Below, one piece after another: positions 9,648 through 17,722 of a stretch of 37,448 nucleotides of DNA. Numbering within the stretch: the stretch's first letter is position 1; each line of letters opens with the position of its first letter. A program made the translations under genes and the position numbers. Source of the DNA: Desulfobulbaceae bacterium (GTDB lineage Bacteria; Desulfobacterota; Desulfobulbia; Desulfobulbales; Desulfocapsaceae); NCBI GenBank assembly GCA_020049575.1, contig JAIFKM010000031.1, positions 1 through 37,448 of the forward strand. Reading direction: 5' to 3'. The notes beneath the pieces were generated by a model. It saw only the letters and a list, made by a program, of their open reading frames with translations. It ran no database searches and was not told the DNA's origin.

Positions 9648-9893
9648 TCAACCCTTCAGGGCCTTGAGTCCCTCCGCGGTGATTCCGTGCTTGCAGCGAG
9701 CCGGGCTATCGGCCAATCCCTGTTTTTTCAGGTCCGCAATCCTGGATGTGAGGGCTTTTGCATCGAGACCGGTCGCCGTGGCAATTTCCTTGGTACCGCA
9801 AGGCCCACCGCATTGCTCCATGGCAGCGAGAATCTTTTTCTGTTCATCCGTTAACGCATTTGTACTACAGGCACATCCGCATCCACATTTCAT
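9648..9893 (-). CDS. Small cysteine-rich winged-helix protein coupled to PerR/Fur-like regulator
   Basis: An 81-residue protein with a metal-binding-like head, MKCGCGCACS (Cys at 3, 5, 7 and 9), then a helix-turn-helix segment with a further CGGPC motif and a Cys near the C-terminus (PARCKHG). The pattern DEQKKILAAM, then GTKEIATATGLDAKALTSRI, then DLKKQGLADS resembles a minimal winged helix of the ArsR/MarR kind. Its ATG overlaps the stop of the upstream regulator by four bases (ATGA) and has its own AAGGAG site, so the two are co-translated. A metal- or redox-sensing DNA-binding role is inference; I do not recognise a named family. Confidence 0.8.
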   Translation of the reverse strand: MKCGCGCACSTNALTDEQKKILAAMEQCGGPCGTKEIATATGLDAKALTSRIADLKKQGLADSPARCKHGITAEGLKALKG

Positions 9894-10294
9894 TCCTTGT
9901 TCTCCTTCTTATGTTTTTTCTTACATTCAGGGCAGATTCCAGCAAATTCCAGACGATAACCGGTAATTGAATACCCTCGCGCGACATGATGTGACATTGC
10001 CGGAATGTGTTTTTTCTGCATGTCGATATTATCAACTCGGTGACACTTAAGACAGAAAATATGATCGTGCTGGCTGACATCGTAATCAAAGCGTTTCTGT
10101 CGACCGCTGATCTCCAACTTACCTACAACGCCTAACTCCGCAAGTATCTCCAGATTGCGATACACGGTGGCCAGGCTGATGCGCGGGATGGTCTTCCTGA
10201 CCCTCTCGTAGAGTTCATCGGCACTCAGATGCTGGCCACTTGTTTTCAGTTCTTCGAGAAGTATCTCTCGCTGATGGGTCATGCGAAACGACAT
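9890..10294 (-). CDS. Fur-superfamily transcriptional regulator, PerR-like
   Basis: A 134-residue metalloregulator. The N-terminal winged helix contains MTHQREILLEELK and the recognition helix ISLATVYRNLEILAELG. The dimerisation domain has two CxxC pairs, CLKC and CPEC, that form the structural zinc site of Fur proteins. The sensing-site segment FDYDVSQHDHIFC keeps an Asp where Fur has Glu and retains the two His, which favours a PerR-type peroxide sensor over an iron sensor. It starts at ATG behind AAAGGAGAG. It lies upstream of, and overlaps, the Cys-rich winged-helix gene. The palindrome at 10307-10338 just upstream suggests autoregulation. Distinguishing PerR from Fur or Zur by sequence alone is tentative. 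Confidence 0.93.
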   Translation of the reverse strand: MSFRMTHQREILLEELKTSGQHLSADELYERVRKTIPRISLATVYRNLEILAELGVVGKLEISGRQKRFDYDVSQHDHIFCLKCHRVDNIDMQKKHIPAMSHHVARGYSITGYRLEFAGICPECKKKHKKENKE

Positions 10295-10306
10295 AACTCT
10301 CCTTTA

Positions 10307-10338
10307 TGATAATAATTACCAATTTAATTTAATTATCA
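10307..10338. promoter_or_regulatory. Candidate PerR/Fur operator upstream of the Fur-family gene
   Basis: Perfect 7-base arms TGATAAT (10307-10313) and ATTATCA (10332-10338) flank an AT-rich 18-base centre, 12 bases upstream of the regulator start codon. The sequence resembles the AT-rich, interrupted-palindrome operators bound by Fur-superfamily proteins, but the spacing is longer than a classical 7-1-7 box. Binding is inferred. Confidence 0.5.
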
Positions 10339-10537
10339 ATCATATGTCAAGAGTTGTTCTTGGTTATTGCCCGTTCAACATCAATATTTTTCCTCCTTGA
10401 GTTCTCCGAATTTCTGATTACAGTGACGTGTGCACGAGTTTCTCCAATTCAGCTATTGTCCTCCTGTGTTGAAACTCCGAGTAGTCGAGTAATCAATTCC
10501 CTCTACTTTTATCTCTTATTTCATAAGTGTATAGCTC

Positions 10538-11422
10538 ATGTCGGCAATTCTCGAAGTGATCCGCCTCCGTAAACACTTTTCAACAATTGAAGCTGTGCGA
10601 GAGGTCTCTTTTCAAGTCAAGGCGGGCACATGCTTCGGGTTACTCGGTCCTAACGGGGCCGGCAAGACTACCACCATGGAGATTGTTGAAGACATTATTA
10701 CTCCTACGAGCGGCCAGATCCTTTACAAAGGCCAGCCTCGAAGCAGCGCCTTCAGAGAAGAAATCGGCATCCAGTTTCAGCACACTTCCTTGCTCAACTT
10801 CCTTACTGTCGAGGAAACCCTGAAAACATTTTCCAGGCTCTACAAGGAACCGGAAGATCTTGAAGAAATTATCAATCGCTGCGATCTGTCGGCTCTGAGA
10901 AAACAACGGAACAACCGACTTTCCGGTGGCCAGACCCAGCGTCTTATGCTTGCCTTGGCCTTGATAAACCGACCACAGCTGATATTCCTCGATGAGCCTT
11001 CAACCGGCCTCGACCCCCAATCCCGCAGAAATCTCTGGAATATCATTACCGGACTCAAAAACGAGGGCAAAACTCTCATTCTCACTACCCATTCCATGGA
11101 AGAGGCGGAATATCTCTGTGATGAAATCGCCATCATGGATCAGGGTACTATCATTGCCATGGGTTCCCCGGAACATTTGATCCAGGCTCATTGCGGCCTG
11201 ATTTCCATAATTCTTCCTCGGTCAGCCTGGACAATCACTGCTCACAATCTGCCCTTCACCATTCAGGAGCAGGATAATGAGGTCATCGTCCTGACTCCCG
11301 AAATACACGTAGGTCTGCAGACCCTTATGGACCTCGGCATTAACCTCAAGCACGTCTCGATCCATTCCCCGAATCTCGAGGATGTCTTTCTCCATCTGAC
11401 CGGCAAGAAGCTCAGGGAATAA
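10538..11422 (+). CDS. ABC-2 type exporter ATP-binding protein
   Basis: A 294-residue ABC ATPase of the drug/polysaccharide/lipid export branch. Walker A is GPNGAGKT (about residues 38-45), the signature is RLSGGQTQRLMLALALI, Walker B is LIFLDEPSTGLDP and the H-loop is LTTHSMEEAEYLCDE. The C-terminal 80 residues form the accessory domain common in this branch (NLEDVFLHLTGKKLRE ending). It pairs with the ABC-2 permease that begins 40 bases downstream. The ATG lacks an obvious Shine-Dalgarno sequence. The substrate cannot be predicted; candidates for this family include lipids, drugs and sodium ions. Confidence 0.94.
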   Translation: MSAILEVIRLRKHFSTIEAVREVSFQVKAGTCFGLLGPNGAGKTTTMEIVEDIITPTSGQILYKGQPRSSAFREEIGIQFQHTSLLNFLTVEETLKTFSRLYKEPEDLEEIINRCDLSALRKQRNNRLSGGQTQRLMLALALINRPQLIFLDEPSTGLDPQSRRNLWNIITGLKNEGKTLILTTHSMEEAEYLCDEIAIMDQGTIIAMGSPEHLIQAHCGLISIILPRSAWTITAHNLPFTIQEQDNEVIVLTPEIHVGLQTLMDLGINLKHVSIHSPNLEDVFLHLTGKKLRE

Positions 11423-11462
11423 CAATCCAGGTAAATTATATGCATATGACACTATCCGAGCC

Positions 11463-12506
11463 ATGAATCTCAATCGTATCTGGGCCGTGTTCCAGGCCAG
11501 AAATGCCGAATTTTTCAGGGACAGGGCAGCCTTCGGTTGGAACTTCGCATTCCCGTTCCTGATCATCGTCGGCTTCGGCCTCATCTTCAGCGGCAGAGAA
11601 TATACCCAGTTTAAGGTCGGCGTCTTCCCTTCCACCGGTGATGTTGTCGAACTGAGCAGATCGACTATCCCTCCTGCTTTGCACAAGGATCGGCACGTTG
11701 TCTTTCTGCCGATTCCCGACAGGACCGAGGGTGAAAAATTGCTCAATCATCACAAGATCGATCTTCTCCTTGATGCCAATTCCCCTGTGCACGCTTATTG
11801 GATTAACGACACCTCACCGAACGGCTCCATTGCCGAGAGAATTTTCCTTGCCTCATTCATGGCTAATCAGCATATTCCTGAGAAGGGTATCACTCATGGT
11901 GTACAGGTCCGCTACATAGACTGGCTACTGCCAGGAATTCTCGCCATGAACATGATGTTCTCGGCCCTCTGGGGCGTTGGTTATGTAATCGTCAGGTACC
12001 GCAAAAACGGCGCGCTCAAACGTCTCAAGGCGACACCTCTCACTGCCTTGGAATATCTCAGCGCGCAGATGTTCTCCCGCATTTTCCTGCTGATGTTCAC
12101 CCTCTGTATCGTCTGGTTCGGCACCGATCTCATTTTCGACATTCACGTACAAGGTTCATATTTCCTTATTTCGCTGATATTTTTACTCGGCGGTTTGAAT
12201 CTTTGCTCCATCGGGCTGATACTTGCCGCCCGTGGAACAAGTGAAGAGTTCACCAGCGGCATTCTCAACTTCATCTCCTGGCCAATGATGTTCCTCTCGG
12301 AGGTCTGGTTTTCCCTCGAAGGATCTCCTCCCTGGGTACATACCCTCTCCCGCTTTTTCCCGCTCACCCACCTCCTTACCGCAGCCCGTCGGGTCATGAG
12401 TGATGGCGCCTCCTTTGCCGATGTGCGGTGGGAATGCGGGATTCTTCTTTTTTCAACCCTGATCTGCCTCTCTGTAGCAGCCCTGCTCTTTTCCTGGAAT
12501 GAATGA
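11463..12506 (+). CDS. ABC-2 type exporter permease
   Basis: A 347-residue membrane protein with one N-terminal helix (about residues 27-44, NFAFPFLIIVGFGLIF), a soluble extracytoplasmic region of about 120 residues, and five helices in the C-terminal half (VRYIDWLLPGILAMNMMFSA onward), the standard ABC-2 membrane architecture. The phrase KNGALKRLKATPLTALEYLSAQ is the typical cytoplasmic coupling segment of these permeases. It is the partner of the preceding ATPase. Its last eight bases overlap the tatD reading frame. Confidence 0.92.
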   Translation: MNLNRIWAVFQARNAEFFRDRAAFGWNFAFPFLIIVGFGLIFSGREYTQFKVGVFPSTGDVVELSRSTIPPALHKDRHVVFLPIPDRTEGEKLLNHHKIDLLLDANSPVHAYWINDTSPNGSIAERIFLASFMANQHIPEKGITHGVQVRYIDWLLPGILAMNMMFSALWGVGYVIVRYRKNGALKRLKATPLTALEYLSAQMFSRIFLLMFTLCIVWFGTDLIFDIHVQGSYFLISLIFLLGGLNLCSIGLILAARGTSEEFTSGILNFISWPMMFLSEVWFSLEGSPPWVHTLSRFFPLTHLLTAARRVMSDGASFADVRWECGILLFSTLICLSVAALLFSWNE

Positions 12507-13314
12507 GATGCCGGATATTGTCTTCCTCGACAGCCACCTGCACCTTCAGGACCCTCGATTCAATGACAGGCGCGCGGCAGTAATTGAAAGAGCAGTGGGG
12601 GCAGGGGTAGCCAGAATGTTCTGCAATGCCACTCGCCAGAGTGACTGGCATCATGTACTCGCTCTCGCCAAGGGCTCGCACGCCATTGTTCCGTTTATCG
12701 GTATTCATCCCTGGTATTGCGACACCGCGACCCGCGACTGGCAACAGGAGTTGACTGAAATTCTCGAGACCACGCGTTGCGGCATAGGTGAAGCCGGGCT
12801 CGACAGGCACTGCTCCTGCGACATGAGACTCCAGGAAAAACTGTTTATCGCGCAGTTGCAACTGGCGATTGATTGCCAACGCCCACTGGTCATCCATTGC
12901 CTCGGCTCGTGGGGAAAACTTTTTGACATTCTTGATTCCCAGACAAAACAGGCACCAATGCCTCCGATAATGATCCACTCATTCAGTGGATCTCAGGAGG
13001 TCATGCAGCGCCTCGTCAAACTCGGGTGTATGATCTCTTTCTCGGCTAAGATTGCAGCACCCGGTCAGGAACGTCTGCGTCAAGTTTTTCTGCGGACTCC
13101 GCTCTTCCGCGTTTTACTGGAAACCGACGCACCGGACCAGTTGCACGTCGATATTTCCTGGTACAATAAAAACCCGGAGATAAATGAACCGTCTTTTATC
13201 GCAGCCCTCTACGCCTTTGCCGCCAACCTCCACCACATGGATCTGCAGGATTTCTGCGGACAGATCTGGCAGAATGGAACAATTTTTACGGATACAGCGT
13301 TTTCTCGGAGATGA
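12499..13314 (+). CDS. tatD: TatD-family metal-dependent deoxyribonuclease
   Basis: A TIM-barrel hydrolase of 271 residues that cleaves DNA (3'-5' exonuclease in characterised members). Metal-binding landmarks are DSHLHL near the N-terminus, GIHPWYC, the bridging acid in GEAGLDR, IHCLGSWGKL, MIHSFSGS and LLETDAPDQL. GEAGLDR replaces the more common GEIGLDY. The first ATG overlaps the permease by eight bases; an in-frame ATG at 12508 is equally possible. Its 3' end overlaps the next gene by 41 bases, so it is embedded in a co-translated run with RNA-related enzymes. Confidence 0.92.
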   Translation: MNEMPDIVFLDSHLHLQDPRFNDRRAAVIERAVGAGVARMFCNATRQSDWHHVLALAKGSHAIVPFIGIHPWYCDTATRDWQQELTEILETTRCGIGEAGLDRHCSCDMRLQEKLFIAQLQLAIDCQRPLVIHCLGSWGKLFDILDSQTKQAPMPPIMIHSFSGSQEVMQRLVKLGCMISFSAKIAAPGQERLRQVFLRTPLFRVLLETDAPDQLHVDISWYNKNPEINEPSFIAALYAFAANLHHMDLQDFCGQIWQNGTIFTDTAFSRR

Positions 13315-14038
13315 GCGATTTCAGCGTCTGCAATCGCGTACGGTCGTGATCGTTGGCCTCGGTGCCGTCGGCGGCCACGTGGTCGAAGGTCTTGCCAGGG
13401 CAGGCATTCAGAACTTTCGCCTGGTCGACTTCGATACCATTCAGCCGACAAATATCAACAGACAGATCCTCGCGTTGACAAACACCATTGGCCGACCCAA
13501 GGTCGAAGTAGGACGCGAGAGGATTCTCGCTATTAATCCCGCCTGCCAGGTCGAAGCACTGCAACTCTTTGCCGACGACGACAGCATGGAACAGATCCTT
13601 TCTCCACGTCCAGATCTCCTGATCGATGCCATCGATTCACTCAACCCCAAGGTGCAGTTGCTCACAGAAGCTTATAGACGGAAAATTCCAACTATCTCTT
13701 CAATGGGTGCGGCGCTGCGGACCGATCCCACCCAGATACACTGTGCAGATATCTTTGACAGCAAAAAATGCCCCCTGGCGCGCAGACTTCGAACCCGTCT
13801 CCGACGAAACAATGTCGAGCGAGGAATACTCTGTATTTTCTCAACGGAAGATGTGGATTTCACCTACAATGAACCCGAACGTGAAGTTCAATTCGGCGAA
13901 GTACCCTGCGAAAACCGCGGTCGAAGCAGACGGATCCTTGGTAGTCTGCCGACCCTGACCGGAATTTTCGGCCTGATCATCGCCAATCAGGCAATACTTC
14001 GACTCGCAGAGGTGGAATTCTCTCAGGATGCGAAATGA
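13274..14038 (+). CDS. tcdA: TcdA-like tRNA threonylcarbamoyladenosine dehydratase (ThiF/E1 family)
   Basis: A ThiF/MoeB-type adenylating enzyme of about 254 residues. The nucleotide-binding loop is VVIVGLGAVGGHVVEGLARAG, followed by LVDFDTIQPTNINRQI with the Arg used in adenylation. The block SSMGAALRTDPTQ and LARRLRTRLRR match TcdA (CsdL/YgdL), which cyclises t6A37 in tRNAs to ct6A. The likely start is the ATG at 13274, immediately before the conserved RFLGDERFQRLQ segment; earlier in-frame ATGs lie deep in tatD. The end overlaps thpR by 11 bases. The usual sulfur donors CsdA/CsdE are not in the window. Confidence 0.9.
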   Translation: MEQFLRIQRFLGDERFQRLQSRTVVIVGLGAVGGHVVEGLARAGIQNFRLVDFDTIQPTNINRQILALTNTIGRPKVEVGRERILAINPACQVEALQLFADDDSMEQILSPRPDLLIDAIDSLNPKVQLLTEAYRRKIPTISSMGAALRTDPTQIHCADIFDSKKCPLARRLRTRLRRNNVERGILCIFSTEDVDFTYNEPEREVQFGEVPCENRGRSRRILGSLPTLTGIFGLIIANQAILRLAEVEFSQDAK

Positions 14039-14615
14039 CATTCAACGACTCTTTATTGCTCTCGATCTGCCGACCGCCGTTCAAACAAACCTGTACCACA
14101 TAGCCTGCGAAATCAAGGGAGCGCGGCCTGTCCCGCGGGAGCAGATGCATCTCACTCTCAAGTTCATTGGCGATGTGGAAAAGCAGGCAGTCATTTCGCT
14201 CAAAGAGGCATTGACGACTATACGAATTCCTGTATTTACTCTCAACCTCCTCGGCGTCGGTCATTTCCCGCCACGCGGTAATCCTCGTATTGTCTGGGCA
14301 GGAATCAGCCCGAAGAGCGAATTGCTCATGCTTCACTCCGCTATCGAACAGACCTTGGGAAAACTTGGTTATGCCAAAGAAAAACGCCCTTTCTCTCCCC
14401 ATATCACCCTTGCCCGTCTGAAAACATTCCACAACGATTCAGTCACTTCATTTCTTGCCCGCTATAAGGATTTCAACGCGGAATCCTCCCTGATTGAAAG
14501 TTTCAAACTCTACAGCAGCAGACTGACAGAGGCCGGGGCAATCCATAGCCTGGAGTCGGCATTCCCTCTCGAAAAATGCTCCAGAGAAAGACAAACAGAG
14601 AATAAAGAGAAATAG
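14028..14615 (+). CDS. thpR: RNA 2',3'-cyclic phosphodiesterase ThpR (2H family)
   Basis: A 195-residue 2H phosphoesterase. The two catalytic HxTx tetrapeptides are seen as HLTLKFIG (about residues 43-50) and HITLARLK (about residues 125-132), and the N-terminal RLFIALDLP is characteristic of the LigT/ThpR group. The family hydrolyses 2',3'-cyclic phosphate ends of RNA and was first described as a tRNA half ligase. It overlaps tcdA by 11 bases and ends the five-gene run; the next gene is convergent only 9 bases away. Confidence 0.93.
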   Translation: MRNDIQRLFIALDLPTAVQTNLYHIACEIKGARPVPREQMHLTLKFIGDVEKQAVISLKEALTTIRIPVFTLNLLGVGHFPPRGNPRIVWAGISPKSELLMLHSAIEQTLGKLGYAKEKRPFSPHITLARLKTFHNDSVTSFLARYKDFNAESSLIESFKLYSSRLTEAGAIHSLESAFPLEKCSRERQTENKEK

Positions 14616-14624
14616 GATTGGGAC

Positions 14625-15524
14625 TTAGGCGTCGTACTGCAGCACCAGCATCGCCACAAGGACAATGGCAATACCTGGTAAGACCATGGGCTCCGGCAGA
14701 CCATGGCCAAGAAGCAGATCAATAATCAGGACTAGCCCAGGGTAAAGGTAGGAGTATGCCATGACCCTGGTCGGCCCCAGATAAGCGATGGCGTACTGCG
14801 TGAGAAAGAAGGTGATCACTGTGGTGAAGAGACTCAGGTAGGCAATACCCATCCAAACGGACAGCGGGACCTCGTTCCAGGCGATCTCCGGCAAGCGGGT
14901 TCCTGCCGCCAGAACAAGCCAGAGACTGCCTGTGACCAGAATCCAGAAGGTCATAACTATCATCGATTCGCCGCGGTGCAGCAAGCGTACAAGCGGAGTA
15001 TAGAGCCCCATGGCCAGACAGCCCGCAAAAAAAATCAAATCCCCGCGATTCCACGCCATGGCCAGGAAAAGGGAGATGTCCCCTCGAAAGATAACCCAGA
15101 CTGCTCCTACCATACCACAGGCCAAGGCTATAAGCTGTTTGCGGGCGAGTCTTTCCCTGATAAGAAAGACAGCATAAACCCCGGCAATCGAGGGAACCAG
15201 TGTAAAGATAACGCTGGTATTGAGGGCTGTGGTGAAGCGTAGGGCGAGAAACATGCACCAGAAAAAGGTTACCAGGCAGGCACTGATCACGGCTGAACGC
15301 CAGAAAAGTGACCAGGAAAAATGCAGGCCGAACTTTCTCCAAACATAGGGGCCGAGCAGAAAAGCCGCGAATATAAACCGAATCAGCGTCAGAACTGCTG
15401 GATCAAGTCCGGCCGTAATGGCTGCCCCCACTGTGAATGAGGTCGAGACAAGGGCTGCACATACAACCATGAGCAGGTGGATGAGGATGAGCGGTTGCCT
15501 GGCCGCTCTCTTATCAGATTGCAC
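14625..15524 (-). CDS. EamA/DMT-superfamily permease
   Basis: A 299-residue protein with about ten hydrophobic helices in two EamA repeats, seen in the second half as PLVRLLHRGESMIVMTFWIL and YAIAYLGPTRVMAYSYLYPG. Members export metabolites, commonly amino acids or purines; the substrate here is unknown. The start is GTG at 15524 with a weak AACAGG upstream. It is one of three EamA-family genes in the window and is convergent with thpR. Confidence 0.88.
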   Translation of the reverse strand: MQSDKRAARQPLILIHLLMVVCAALVSTSFTVGAAITAGLDPAVLTLIRFIFAAFLLGPYVWRKFGLHFSWSLFWRSAVISACLVTFFWCMFLALRFTTALNTSVIFTLVPSIAGVYAVFLIRERLARKQLIALACGMVGAVWVIFRGDISLFLAMAWNRGDLIFFAGCLAMGLYTPLVRLLHRGESMIVMTFWILVTGSLWLVLAAGTRLPEIAWNEVPLSVWMGIAYLSLFTTVITFFLTQYAIAYLGPTRVMAYSYLYPGLVLIIDLLLGHGLPEPMVLPGIAIVLVAMLVLQYDA

Positions 15525-15691
15525 AAATTACCTGTTTCACATCATCGCCTGCTGTCCCATATACCAGGATCACCGTGTCCCTGCTGCTGGATTCAGTGAT
15601 CCTGCAACTTCAGGTCTTTCGCGGATACGTTATACTGCAGTCACGGCAGAATAAAGTTTTGGAAATGGAGGAATTTTTCCGAAGAGAGAAT

Positions 15692-15733
15692 GAGAAGAGG
15701 AGATAAGATGCCAGAGACAAGTCCCCTCTTCTC
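15692..15733. terminator. Possible 3' hairpin downstream of the zinc-ribbon membrane protein gene
   Basis: Perfect 9-base arms GAGAAGAGG (15692-15700) and CCTCTTCTC (15725-15733) with a 24-base loop lie about 20 bases past the stop of the minus-strand gene at 15755. There is no T-tract, so termination is only a possibility. Confidence 0.3.
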
Positions 15734-15754
15734 AATTCAAAAGATGGCCAGCGG

Positions 15755-17149
15755 TCAACTTTTTCCGGCCTTAACACCAAAAAGATAGCGATAAACCACC
15801 CCAACCAGGATGACCGACATCGGAACAGTCCAAATCAGGCCGATCCCAAGGGGAATCGATGAAACAATATACAGAAGGCCCATGATGAAAAAGAGACCAA
15901 AGACCTTCCACCAGACTTTGTGAATCGCCTTGCGCGACATCTCCATGGCCTGCCATGGATCCAGCTGCTGATCAAGCATGAGCGGCAGAGTCATAGTATA
16001 CCCGACTGCCAGGTAAATGCCAGGCAGGATGAGCAGGACAAAACCACTTGCAATCAGGAGTGTCATCAGGATTGAGGCAATGATCAGCTTGAACGCCATT
16101 GAAAAGCCGTCAAAAACCATCTTCCAAGTCAAGGATCGCTCTGCCGCCCGGCAGACGCCCATATACATCAAACCAGCTGTAAAAAGCGTAGAAAGAGCAC
16201 TCACAAGAGATTGGACACCAATTTCAGCCCAGATCCCGGCGGCGCTATCGGCATCAAGACCAACGGTGGCCTGCAAAAACCCCAGACCAAGCCCGAGAAT
16301 GAGCATTATCAAATACATCACCCCAACCGCCGCCCATATCGAGCCTTTCGCCCCTTTGGTGTATTGCCAGGCCTCGTTTAGAGCCTCACCCAGGCTGAAC
16401 TCCGTTCGAGGTTGCACTCCTTGAAGAAATTTCCCCGGCCGAATATCTTGTGTTGGCATCTCCGGTGGCTGTTCTGTGGTTTCAGACCGTTCGACACCAG
16501 CAACATCTTCATGGGTAGCCTCTGGCATGATCGCCGAGGTGGATGTGTCGCTCTCAGGCTGTAGCGGTTGTTCTTTTCCCTGAGTCTTCTCCACTGCAGA
16601 TTCCTCAGTTTCAGATGGAGACTGATATTCGCTTACTTCAACTTCAGGAGGAACAGCATGCCCGACAGTTTCCTCTTCAATCTCTTCAATCGGCGCGATG
16701 TCCACTTCTCGCTCGACAAGATCCTGAGTGTCTTCAGCCCCTCTTTCTTCACCCTTTTCGTCTTCCGCTTGCCTCAATTCTTCAGGCTCTGCCTTGGGAT
16801 CTTCTTCTGCAAAATCAATATCTTCAGGCTCTTCGAGGTGGACCAGGGTCTCGGTAATGACAGTTTCGAGTTGAGCTGCCTCTTCTTGCTCAACAGGGGC
16901 GAGCAGATCTTCGGCCCCCTGCGCTGCCTCATCAAAGGATTCTTCAAGATCTGGTTCGGCAACAGGAGATGGAACGAGCGGTTCCTCGGCAGATGCCGGG
17001 ACAGGCTCCTCAATTCCAGGAATACCAATCAAATCTGAATCTGTCTGACACCTGAACGTTTCTTTACATTTCGGACACCTGATCATTCTGCCCAGATATG
17101 AATCATCAGCCGAGCCCTTCACCCCACAATGGGGACAAAACATTTTCAT
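15755..17149 (-). CDS. MJ0042-type zinc-ribbon protein with acidic linker and C-terminal membrane domain
   Basis: About 464 residues in three parts. Residues 1-35 are an MJ0042-like zinc ribbon with two CxxC pairs (CPHC and CPKC). Residues about 45-225 are a low-complexity, very Glu-rich linker. Residues about 255-460 hold roughly five membrane helices (GEALNEAWQYTKGAKGSIWA, then GLMYMGVCRAAE, then LILPGIYLAVGYTMTLPLML) resembling membrane-domain families such as DUF975. The ATG at 17149 is preferred to an upstream TTG because GGGAGG lies seven bases before it. A neighbouring gene encodes a paralogous ribbon. Function is unknown. Confidence 0.85.
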   Translation of the reverse strand: MKMFCPHCGVKGSADDSYLGRMIRCPKCKETFRCQTDSDLIGIPGIEEPVPASAEEPLVPSPVAEPDLEESFDEAAQGAEDLLAPVEQEEAAQLETVITETLVHLEEPEDIDFAEEDPKAEPEELRQAEDEKGEERGAEDTQDLVEREVDIAPIEEIEEETVGHAVPPEVEVSEYQSPSETEESAVEKTQGKEQPLQPESDTSTSAIMPEATHEDVAGVERSETTEQPPEMPTQDIRPGKFLQGVQPRTEFSLGEALNEAWQYTKGAKGSIWAAVGVMYLIMLILGLGLGFLQATVGLDADSAAGIWAEIGVQSLVSALSTLFTAGLMYMGVCRAAERSLTWKMVFDGFSMAFKLIIASILMTLLIASGFVLLILPGIYLAVGYTMTLPLMLDQQLDPWQAMEMSRKAIHKVWWKVFGLFFIMGLLYIVSSIPLGIGLIWTVPMSVILVGVVYRYLFGVKAGKS

Positions 17150-17246
17150 CGACAAACCTCCCGTCAGGACCTGCGCCCCGGCTACGATTTTCGTATCAAC
17201 AATTGACCCAGGTTATCGACAGAACATGCAGCGCCGAACCTCGCGA

Positions 17247-17585
17247 TCAGGCTGGCAGACATATCCGACAGCAGAGCTTTCCATCCCTCTCTTCAAGATA
17301 ATCATAACTCAATGAAAAACCGCAGGCGGAGCAGGTCCCTGTTTTCGACACAGGCACATCTCCCGGTTGCTGGACTACCTGTGATGCTGGAATTTCAATG
17401 TCTACGCCACCAGCCCCTTCGGGCGTTTCGTTCAAAGTGGACATCCAGGATTCCGACTCAACAGTGACGATATTTGTTTCACTCAATCTGAATATTTTCT
17501 GACATTGCGGACACCGGACTTTTTTATCCTGCAATGCCTCATCTGCAGTCCCTTTTAACCCGCAATGAGGACAAATCAATTTCAT
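17247..17585 (-). CDS. Small MJ0042-type double zinc-ribbon protein
   Basis: A 112-residue protein with two ribbons. The first, ICPHCGLKGTADE then VRCPQCQKIFR, is nearly superposable on the N-terminus of the gene downstream (15755-17149). The second is at the C-terminus, CSACGF then CCRIC. A polar linker joins them. GGAGGG precedes the ATG at 17585. It lies about 97 bases upstream of its paralogue on the same strand, so the two are probably co-transcribed. No enzymatic motif is visible; MJ0042 ribbons are often anchors or regulatory modules. Confidence 0.82.
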   Translation of the reverse strand: MKLICPHCGLKGTADEALQDKKVRCPQCQKIFRLSETNIVTVESESWMSTLNETPEGAGGVDIEIPASQVVQQPGDVPVSKTGTCSACGFSLSYDYLEERDGKLCCRICLPA

Positions 17586-17722
17586 CAACCACCCTCCACA
17601 AAAATCGACAGTTCACTGTTTTTCATTATTACACTTCAAAAAATGTATATATGTCGTATTATTAAATAGAAGAGCTGGCAAATACAATACATTTTTTCAT
17701 ACTTACCTTTTCTCTTAAACAA

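Noticed and set aside
10354-10572. 72-codon open frame upstream of the ABC-2 ATPase
   Set aside because: AT-rich promoter region, no ribosome site, runs into the ATPase start in another frame; unlikely to be a gene.
13184-13273. Earlier in-frame ATG for tcdA at 13184
   Set aside because: It would overlap tatD by 131 bases and adds 30 residues unlike any TcdA N-terminus.
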